From assembly GCA_937967805.1 (NCBI GenBank), contig CALBTC010000466.1, forward strand, positions 1 to 35,383: a stretch of 35,383 nt of DNA, read 5' to 3'. The notes under the pieces are model-generated. The model had not been told where the DNA came from and ran no database searches. It saw nothing but the letters and a program-made list of their open reading frames with translations. The first letter of the stretch is position 1; every line of letters starts with the position of its first letter. The translations under genes were made by a program, and so were the position numbers. The stretch comes from an uncultured Anaerolineaceae bacterium. GTDB taxonomy: Bacteria > Chloroflexota > Anaerolineae > Promineifilales > Promineifilaceae. Positions 16,590 to 23,104 of this stretch are shown here, one piece after another.

Positions 16590-16893
16590 AGGGAAAACGG
16601 CCGTTTTTCCCTTTTGTGATACTTGGGGAGAAACGGCCGTCTCGTATTTTGGTGCAAATAATCGGTTAATCAAGTGGTACGGCGGGACGCCGACCGCAGC
16701 GTCTCAGAAGTGAAGACCTGCCCTGAGCAGAACCGGTCACATCGGGCACTGGATGCCAACACGCCTGCTCTACCATGGGCACCGCTTCCCTGCCTGTTCT
16801 ACTAACAGCCTTTGATTCACCGTAGTTTTGCCGTTTCGTGGTCCAAACATTGGGGGAAAGCAACCACGTAGCCAGAATAGAACGTACGATATC
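16590..16893. other. Non-coding stretch with two ACGGCCGT palindromes
   Basis: Just after the channel remnant, GGGAAAACGGCCG and its near-complement make an almost perfect 21-bp palindrome (about 16591-16611). A second octamer is at 16632-16639. The remaining 250 bp to the vWA gene end show no gene I can support; the open frames there have no recognisable content. Confidence 0.4.
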
Positions 16894-17886
16894 TTATGCA
16901 AACACACCCACAGAGAAACGAACTACCTCCGCTGTGTTAAAGGATTGTTCGATCTCAACACCATATGTGTCTCCGGGTTTTGCGTTGGATATCTTCACAA
17001 CCAAGACACCATCTTCCTGATGCAAAATGAGTAGATCGCTTTTTTCCGGAGGAGTAAGAGAACCAAATTCCATCTTCCCGATACCGAAAGAGAGTTGATT
17101 TTCCTTGAGCAGCATCAAGGTATTAACACCAGCAAACTTCTGTTCCAGTTTGTCCCATGCAACCGCAACAACGACTTCGCTCTTGCCCTCAGGAACCGTG
17201 TTGTCTGCCTGGGCTTGAGGATAGACTTTCCCTATGAACTGATCGGACGGAATTGTTTCCACTTTGTTGAGCAGGACATCAGCAATTCCAATTTGCCCAA
17301 TGATCTTGTTGAAAACTTCATTCATGGTGAATGCGTCTGGTACGGCATTGTACCGATCGTCGTCTCCTGCTAAGCTCTTGAGAAGTTCATGGTCGGCATC
17401 TTTTCCAATGGCAATCGTATACACTTCTTTTCCGGCAGCGTTGAGTTCCTGCGAAAGCTTTTTTTCTGCTTCCGTACTACTATCTTGCCCATCCGAGAGG
17501 AGAATTACGGCTTTGTTTGATGCATCGAAGCCCGTGAACATTTTGGAGGCTCTATCTAGCCCCGCGTGCATATCTGTCCCCCCACCTGCCGCAAGTCCAT
17601 GAACAGCCCCTATTGCAGATGCTTGTACTCCTCCGTTTGCCAGAAGATTTACTTTTTGGTCAGCACCCCACTCGACCTTGCCCAAAGTATTAAAGGAGCA
17701 AATCCCGAGGGAATCCTTATTTACCCGCATCAGTTTAATAAACTTGGAAGCAGCAGCTTTTGTCGTCAGAATCTTGTCGCCTTTCATGCTGCCTGAAACG
17801 TCAATAACTAGAGCAACTTCGGCAGGGTTATCACTCCCGAGATTGACAATTTCGCTTATCGAATTCTGTGTCATATTCTGTGTCAT
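16894..17886 (-). CDS. Cytoplasmic von Willebrand factor A domain protein
   Basis: The 330-residue protein has a vWA domain over about residues 20-190 with a complete MIDAS metal site: DVSGSM (Asp29, Ser31, Ser33), a GGGTDMHAGL threonine and LLSDGQDSS. The C-terminal 130 residues are beta-rich (VVVAVAWDKLEQKFAG, GIGKMEFGSLTPPEKSDLLI) and resemble the sandwich that follows vWA in TerY/batA-like or YfbK-like proteins; that likeness is weak. There is no signal peptide or membrane segment. AAGGAG lies nine bases before the ATG. The first eight codons repeat (MTQN twice) because of a 12-bp tandem duplication. GC is visibly lower than in the left part of the window. It is probably co-transcribed with the upstream jelly-roll gene; function unknown. 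Confidence 0.85.
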   Translation of the reverse strand: MTQNMTQNSISEIVNLGSDNPAEVALVIDVSGSMKGDKILTTKAAASKFIKLMRVNKDSLGICSFNTLGKVEWGADQKVNLLANGGVQASAIGAVHGLAAGGGTDMHAGLDRASKMFTGFDASNKAVILLSDGQDSSTEAEKKLSQELNAAGKEVYTIAIGKDADHELLKSLAGDDDRYNAVPDAFTMNEVFNKIIGQIGIADVLLNKVETIPSDQFIGKVYPQAQADNTVPEGKSEVVVAVAWDKLEQKFAGVNTLMLLKENQLSFGIGKMEFGSLTPPEKSDLLILHQEDGVLVVKISNAKPGDTYGVEIEQSFNTAEVVRFSVGVFA

Positions 17887-17929
17887 ATCTCCTCACTCCT
17901 TCTTATTGAAATGGGTGTTGAAATGGGTG
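17863..17929. repeat. Two 12-bp tandem duplications around the vWA start
   Basis: ATTCTGTGTCAT is duplicated head to tail at 17863-17886, inside the first eight codons. TTGAAATGGGTG is duplicated head to tail at 17906-17929, just upstream of the ribosome binding site. Both are exact, and they have the same unit length. Confidence 0.85.
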
Positions 17930-17989
17930 TCGATACTTCATAGGATTTTACAGTCGGTCAAAGTCAAAAGCGACCGGCTAGGCTGATTT

Positions 17990-18676
17990 CTAACCTTCTA
18001 AAATCAACTCAAGTTCTTCTTCAAAAACTATGTCGTTCTTTTCACCCGCTGCTTCATGAAATTCCCATGCATGCACCCGCGCCTTGGAATCTTGCGGACT
18101 TGAACTCGTGTATAGTGCTCCAATAAATACAGCATGGGCAGGGCCGTTAAATAGAGTTAATTTGACGGTATTTGGACCCTGTTCCATATGTGGAGTCAGA
18201 TTGTAAGCTGCTCCAGCTTGACCATGATGCGTAAGACCATGTTTGATGATTTTTTGACCGTTGTTAATATCAATTGTTAGATGATCGTCAACTTGCCTAA
18301 CTTCCAACCAAAAATTCTGACCTAAACCGATTTTCGCGTGACCATCTTTATAAAATAGATTGATACCCTCATGGAGAAACACCTGATTCTTTGGTGCGCC
18401 CGCATTAACGTTATGCCACTGATGAATGATCGCACCATCGTCTTTCAATGAGGCTATAAATGTGGCCCACGCGGGGCCGTTTGTAACTTCAATTGAAATG
18501 CTGTTTTTGCCCTCCTTGAGATATGGCGTGATATCTTTAGTCACAGGGCCATGACCATGATGAAGAAGGCCTTGGGAAAATGTGTGGCCATTAACTGTAA
18601 TCTCGGCATGATCATCGACCTGGTTAAAAACCATCTCGACTTTTCCGATTGCGGGAACTTCATTACTTTTCGTCAT
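17990..18676 (-). CDS. Tandem jelly-roll-like repeat protein with conserved HHG motif (function unknown)
   Basis: I do not recognise the family. The 228 residues are two homologous repeats offset by about 110 residues: VDDH at 20-23 and 129-132, GLLHHG at 36-41 and GLTHHG at 147-152, ITPYLKEGKNSI and LTPHMEQGPNTV, NGPAWATFI at 66-74 and NGPAHAVFI at 177-185, then HQWH and HAWEFH. The pattern of VDDH...VNG...DITPYLKEGKN is typical of galactose-binding-like jelly rolls. The paired His residues in both copies could bind metal or ligand. There is no signal peptide. AAAGGAG precedes the ATG. GC is low, as for the vWA gene 104 bp downstream. Its promoter region resembles that of the short SARP gene. 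Confidence 0.7.
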   Translation of the reverse strand: MTKSNEVPAIGKVEMVFNQVDDHAEITVNGHTFSQGLLHHGHGPVTKDITPYLKEGKNSISIEVTNGPAWATFIASLKDDGAIIHQWHNVNAGAPKNQVFLHEGINLFYKDGHAKIGLGQNFWLEVRQVDDHLTIDINNGQKIIKHGLTHHGQAGAAYNLTPHMEQGPNTVKLTLFNGPAHAVFIGALYTSSSPQDSKARVHAWEFHEAAGEKNDIVFEEELELILEG

Positions 18677-18714
18677 GTCAAATCTCCTTTGTTGTGGAAT
18701 GAACTTCTGATTTC

Positions 18715-18746
18715 ATAATATGGATCAAATGCTTTTAAACACTTCC
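18715..18746 (-). promoter_or_regulatory. Candidate promoter with degenerate SARP-like boxes
   Basis: On the minus strand GGAAGTGT (18746-18739) and AAAAGCAT (18736-18729) are followed by an 8-bp gap and TATTAT (18720-18715). The gap, TTGATCCA, is almost identical to the gap after the box pair near the short SARP start (TTGATCCG). The box period here is 10 rather than 11 and the second box matches only 5 of 8 bases, so this is tentative. Confidence 0.35.
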
Positions 18747-18852
18747 AGCAACCGTTTGAAAATTTACGGCTGGTCTGATTGGTATCAAACAGGCATTTTG
18801 ATTATCATTGTTTATTCGCTTTGTTGATTACTCGAATAATCACCTTCCTAAT

Positions 18853-19077
18853 TTAGGCATTTTGGCTTGCTAAAAATTTATCCAGTCCTGTTTCATCCTC
18901 AAATATGGCTAGAAGGGTCTGTAAGATAGCCATGTCCTTGATGGGATACCGAGTGTTGGTGCTGACATTCTCGATGAGAGCTCGCCATTCCGGTGCTGTA
19001 TCATCGTTTGAGCCTGGTTCGTGCCATAGGCGGAGTATAAAGACGTGGGCTCTGTCGTCGTCCAACTTTTTGCTCAT
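18853..19077 (-). CDS. Small conserved-type hypothetical protein, 74 residues
   Basis: The product begins MSKKLDDDRAHVFILRLWHE and continues with EWRALIENV and a short helix near the C-terminus. The pattern F-x-[LV]-R-[LI]-W-x-E followed by EWR-x-x-[IV] resembles small proteins I associate with Chloroflexota genomes; I cannot name the family. It has no signal peptide or Cys. The ribosome site is weak. GC is low, like its downstream neighbours, and it may begin or precede the same transcript. The gap to the jelly-roll gene (18677-18852) contains the candidate promoter and no gene. Confidence 0.6.
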   Translation of the reverse strand: MSKKLDDDRAHVFILRLWHEPGSNDDTAPEWRALIENVSTNTRYPIKDMAILQTLLAIFEDETGLDKFLASQNA

Positions 19078-19191
19078 CGTTTAATGCCTTTTCTGCCTGT
19101 CCATGATGCTTTTACCATATCAGGCTGCTATCTCGCCCCTATCACGCGGCTATCAAAATTGAGGGCAGAGGCTCCAGATTTTGAGAATTCC

Positions 19192-20121
19192 CTACTTGTT
19201 TTGGCTCAGCCGCTCAACGACAGCGACGGCGTGGTTGAGGTCCGCTTGCGCATCGCGCAGGGTTTGGATGGCCGCCTGTAGCTGGGCGGTCGCCACTTTC
19301 AGGGTCAGCGCTTCCGCATCGCTGCTGCTCTGTGAAATTGTTTGGTTAGGTGTAACGATTGCTGGTCGATCACCTTGTGAATTTGTCAGCAGCCGTTGAT
19401 ACAGCGCTTCCGTTTCGGCCATGGGCATCACCGCTAACTCACTCTCCAGGGCTTGACGACAGGCATGGTATTGGGCGATTGCTTTGGCGCGACGGCCGTT
19501 TTCCGCATACAGCCCCATCAACGTCCGATGCACATCCTCACGCCACGGCTCCACGTGCAGAAGTCGCCGCGCATAGTCGATGCCGGCGTCGAGGTTGCCC
19601 TGCTGCTGATGCAGCGTCATCAAGCGTCGCAGGCAGCGCAGGTAGATCAACCGCAGCCGCTCCCGCTCTTGCAAAACCCATGAATCGTAAAAGCCGTGCA
19701 GCAGGTCCCCTTGATACAGCGCAACCGCCTGGTCAAGCGCGTTGATGACCGCTGATGCGCTCCTGTTTTCAACATTAATCAGCCCCTTTTTCGCCTGTTC
19801 CTCAAATAAAGCCACATCCAGCCACAGCTCCGCTTCCCGATTGAGCTTGATCTGCTCCGGCGTGGCGGCAATTAGGTTGGCCGTTTGGTCGCTTATCTGG
19901 CGGAACGCCTTGCGCAACTGCCAGAGCGTGGTATTGAGATTTCGTCGCGCCCGATCCAGATCGGAGCGTTCCCAGAACGTTTCGGCGACCACTTCGCGCG
20001 GATGGACCATCTGGCGGTGCAGCAGCAGGAAGGCAAACAGGCGGGCAGCCGTGGGGCGCAGCGTCAGTTCGGCGTCGTTGCTGGTATGGACTTGAAAATT
20101 GCCAAACAGATGGACGTGCAT
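19192..20121 (-). CDS. Short SARP-family transcriptional regulator (BTAD)
   Basis: The 309-residue protein has an OmpR/PhoB-like winged-helix domain (residues of about 1-90: VHLFGNFQVHT, LRPTAARLFAFLLLHRQ, REVVAETFW, LNTTLWQLRKAFRQ). The bacterial transcriptional activator domain follows (about 95-250: ALYQGDLLHGFYDSWVLQERERLRLIYLRCL, LLHVEPWREDVHRTLMGLYAENGRRAKAIAQYHACRQALESELAVMP). A short coiled-coil-like tail ends it. There is no NB-ARC or TPR module. I use the ATG at 20121, because GGAG lies nine bases before it and the wing domain starts there; 20136 is the alternative. It is divergent from the LysM peptidase gene, and an 11-bp-period box pair lies in the shared spacer. Autoregulation and control of the divergent gene are plausible. 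Confidence 0.88.
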   Translation of the reverse strand: MHVHLFGNFQVHTSNDAELTLRPTAARLFAFLLLHRQMVHPREVVAETFWERSDLDRARRNLNTTLWQLRKAFRQISDQTANLIAATPEQIKLNREAELWLDVALFEEQAKKGLINVENRSASAVINALDQAVALYQGDLLHGFYDSWVLQERERLRLIYLRCLRRLMTLHQQQGNLDAGIDYARRLLHVEPWREDVHRTLMGLYAENGRRAKAIAQYHACRQALESELAVMPMAETEALYQRLLTNSQGDRPAIVTPNQTISQSSSDAEALTLKVATAQLQAAIQTLRDAQADLNHAVAVVERLSQNK

Positions 20122-20178
20122 GATGGTTGACTCCATTATCTAGATGGTTATTTGAGGCGTATTGTTGAATTGATGGGT

Positions 20179-20211
20179 AGTTTACGGATCAAACGCTTCC
20201 GTAACGCTTCC
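20179..20211 (-). promoter_or_regulatory. SARP-type operator and promoter in the divergent spacer
   Basis: ACGCTTCC occurs at 20193-20200 and 20204-20211, an exact 11-bp period. Read on the minus strand, toward the SARP gene, the two GGAAGCGT boxes are followed by 8 bp and then TAAACT (20184-20179, four of six -10 bases). SARP family operators are known to be 11-bp-period direct repeats with the last box 8 bp from the -10. On the plus strand a TATAAT at 20251-20256 could serve the peptidase gene. Confidence 0.5.
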
Positions 20212-20316
20212 ACGGCCGTTTCCCCAGGATGCACATCCATTAAATCTGTCTATAATGTGGTGGCTCACGGAGAAAATGCACACACCAATCATCCTTTTGG
20301 GGCACAGGAGGCAACA

Positions 20317-23031
20317 ATGAAAGATAAAAGCAGCGCGACTCAGGCAGCAATCTACACGGTTAAACCGGGAGACAGCCTAACCAAAATCGCCAGAATCTTT
20401 GTTGGCGATTCGGGGAGGAGCGTGCCTGAGCTGGTTGATCTGATTTATGAGCTGAACAAAGCGGTAATCGGCGACGATAAAAACAAGATTCGCCCTGGCC
20501 AGGAACTGCATATTCCTGTTGGTTTGCAGAAGGATGTGGGGAGGGAAACGGCCGTGCCGCAATCCACCACAATCAAAGTCGGCGCCATCATCCATTTGCA
20601 AAGCAGCCTGTCGGGCGGCTACCTGGAAGCACGCGGCACCATCAACGACAAACCGGTGATCACCAAATGGCACGATCCTCACATTCGTGCCTTCGTTGCC
20701 ACCCATACACGCAAAGATCGCGACAAAGGGTCCGGCAGTTGGAAAATTCTTTCCGCAGCGGGCAAGCCAGATGGCCAGCCGCTGGTCGATGGCGACACCA
20801 TTTATTTGCTAAATATGCGTCCCAATGTTGGCTACCTGGATACCTTCGAGTGGGTCAGAAACCTGGAACCGTTTAAGCAGTACACCAGCATGACAATTGG
20901 CGTATTCACCTCAGATGTTCCCCGCAGAGGCGGAGGCGTCTCCGGCATCTGGACAGTTCGCTTACGTGTAGACGACGGACAAAAGCAGGCAGAAATCGAA
21001 AATGGGGCAGCGATTTATCTGGAAAATTTGTACCCTGGGGCAGGCTACCTGGTGGCCCACGGCGATGTGAGCCAGCATGAACTGTTCAACGATTATGAGG
21101 GTCAGCAACATTTTGTGTTCACAACGCCCCTGGAGAGAGAAGCCGAGGCTGCTTACCATTGGCAAGTTACCCTAAGCGATCATCAATCTGAAAACGTGTC
21201 CTCTGCCTATCACGTATGGCACGAGCTGGACGGTAAATTTATAGAAGCAGGCGCGTTCAAATTACAGTTGCCTCATAACCAGCCGATTCTTTCCCTCAAT
21301 GTCCGGTCAAGGGACAACGGCCAAAGCTTAACCGGGCAGGCAAATGAAACGATACAAATTAGAGCGGACTGGGATGCTGCTCAACTTGGCTATCAGATCA
21401 CGGCCTCATCGGACGAGCGTGTACACCTGCTTTGGCAGTTTGGCCCCCAGGTAAACCACCTCATTTTTGAGCGTAACGATGTGCAGGCACGTCGTATTGA
21501 TGGCACCGTTACCTATGTAAACGAAGACGCCATCAAATTTAAGGCGGTTCAGGCGTTAGCCCTGAATTGGCAGCAGTTTTTTGAGTCAAGCCTCTGGGAG
21601 TCGCGCATTAACAAGATCAATGTGGCCTTGAAAGCAGCGGGGCTAGAGCTCAATACCCTACTTTCGTTACCAGAGTGGCAAACTTCAGAGGGAGAGGAAC
21701 GGCCGTTTCTCAAAAATCAATTAGCCCATATGCAACAATTGCAGCAGGACATGGTGGCATTTTGGCAAATTTTTAGTGAGGTCTCTGTAAAATACATCGA
21801 GCAGCTGAACAAAAAAGGCCTGCTCGCCCCGGTGCATCTGATAAAGGCGTGCATCAAGGAATTCACCATTGATTTTGAAATTGTACAACGCGCCATTGAA
21901 CAACGGCGCTGGATTCAAGCAGAAAATTCAGAATTCAGCGGCAGCGCCCAGGCCAAGAGTTTAATTGTGACGGACAAATTGGCCGCCATGGCCTTAACCC
22001 CTTTTCAACATTTGATAACAGATTCTTCTGACGTCATTCCTATCACTTATTTTAGCCAGGAGATTCATATTCGCCGCCTGCCCTATGTAGACAATTTCGT
22101 ATTGGTGGGCCTCACCTATGACTTGTCAATAGATTCTTCGCTGGAAACGGCCTTGCCTTTTGAACTCATGGCGATTCCGCACGAGGTGGGGCATTTTATT
22201 TATCATCATGGCAAGCTGGAGCCAGATAGCCAGTATGCCTACCAATCGTTGGCCGAAGTGCGCCAAAATGAAGCGTTCTTAAACCATCCGTACCACCATT
22301 GGTTTGAAGAAATTTTTGCCGATTTATACGGTTGCATGGTGGCTGGCCCCTTAACGGCCCTGGGCCTGCTGGCTCTGCTGGCAACCGGTGACAGGCAGCG
22401 GCTGCTGCTGGATGATGAAGAACATCCGACTCCCATTTTGCGTCCCTTTTTCTTGTCTGAAATGCTGCGAATTTTGAGTGAGAAAAGCGGGCAATGGCAG
22501 TCAGGGCCAGATGCGGCGAAGGTCTATGATTTTTCTGATGTGGCCAAGAGCCTGGATGCCAATTGGACAACGATGCTGGAACGGTGGGGCTTTATCACGG
22601 AGGGAGTAGCAGATGGGCGACCGGCCAGAATCCAGATACCCAGCCAAACGCGCGGTCATTGGGAGGGGTTTATTAATGTGGAAACGGCCGTTGCCCAAGT
22701 TCGGCCCATTATTCATGAATTTGTAGACCTTCTAAACCACACCTATGCCAAGCGCCAAAAGCAACCTCTGACACCCTGGTGCAAAGCACGGGGCGGGCTG
22801 GACGATTACGTTGCCGAAATAAAGGATCTGCCGCGCTCAAAAAGGCTGGCCGTTAAAAAAGCCAGCGCCGTGGATAGCAAAGAGCCGGAGCAAAGAAAAA
22901 ATGCAGTCAAAAACAGAGTGCCCATGCTGGCTGAAGACGATGGCGAAATTAGCGTGGCAACATTTCTTAAAATCCTAAAAGGATGGGAAGATAGTGGTCC
23001 ATCTGGCTCAGGCGGGGGCACATATTACTAA
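20317..23031 (+). CDS. LysM domain, repeat sandwich region and HExxH metallopeptidase-like protein
   Basis: I start at the ATG at 20317, six bases after AGGAGG, giving 904 residues; the frame is open 55 codons upstream with no ribosome site. An N-terminal LysM domain spans about 13-66 (YTVKPGDSLTKIARIF, IRPGQELHIPVG). About 75-290 holds two trefoil-like halves with matched phrases (IIHLQSSLSGGYLEARG and IYLENLYPGAGYLVAHG; FVATHTRKDR and FVFTTPLERE). A long helical region leads to a zinc-peptidase signature HEVGH (His622-His626). EEIFADLYG (Glu664-Asp668) then supplies the expected distal Glu ligand of a gluzincin-like site. There is no signal peptide or membrane helix, although LysM usually binds peptidoglycan. 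It could be exported by a non-Sec route or act in the cytoplasm. The C-terminal tail is Gly/Ser-rich. Substrate unknown. Confidence 0.75.
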   Translation: MKDKSSATQAAIYTVKPGDSLTKIARIFVGDSGRSVPELVDLIYELNKAVIGDDKNKIRPGQELHIPVGLQKDVGRETAVPQSTTIKVGAIIHLQSSLSGGYLEARGTINDKPVITKWHDPHIRAFVATHTRKDRDKGSGSWKILSAAGKPDGQPLVDGDTIYLLNMRPNVGYLDTFEWVRNLEPFKQYTSMTIGVFTSDVPRRGGGVSGIWTVRLRVDDGQKQAEIENGAAIYLENLYPGAGYLVAHGDVSQHELFNDYEGQQHFVFTTPLEREAEAAYHWQVTLSDHQSENVSSAYHVWHELDGKFIEAGAFKLQLPHNQPILSLNVRSRDNGQSLTGQANETIQIRADWDAAQLGYQITASSDERVHLLWQFGPQVNHLIFERNDVQARRIDGTVTYVNEDAIKFKAVQALALNWQQFFESSLWESRINKINVALKAAGLELNTLLSLPEWQTSEGEERPFLKNQLAHMQQLQQDMVAFWQIFSEVSVKYIEQLNKKGLLAPVHLIKACIKEFTIDFEIVQRAIEQRRWIQAENSEFSGSAQAKSLIVTDKLAAMALTPFQHLITDSSDVIPITYFSQEIHIRRLPYVDNFVLVGLTYDLSIDSSLETALPFELMAIPHEVGHFIYHHGKLEPDSQYAYQSLAEVRQNEAFLNHPYHHWFEEIFADLYGCMVAGPLTALGLLALLATGDRQRLLLDDEEHPTPILRPFFLSEMLRILSEKSGQWQSGPDAAKVYDFSDVAKSLDANWTTMLERWGFITEGVADGRPARIQIPSQTRGHWEGFINVETAVAQVRPIIHEFVDLLNHTYAKRQKQPLTPWCKARGGLDDYVAEIKDLPRSKRLAVKKASAVDSKEPEQRKNAVKNRVPMLAEDDGEISVATFLKILKGWEDSGPSGSGGGTYY

Positions 23032-23104
23032 GCACAACTTCACGTCCATTCATTGATGTAATCGGCAAAAAGTTTTGTAGAAAAACCCAGGGCAATTGGG
23101 CCGA

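Noticed and set aside
16666..16863. Minus-strand open frame between the channel remnant and the vWA gene, considered as a transposase fragment
   Set aside because: I recognise no transposase motif, inverted ends or target duplication; composition is not informative over 200 bp.
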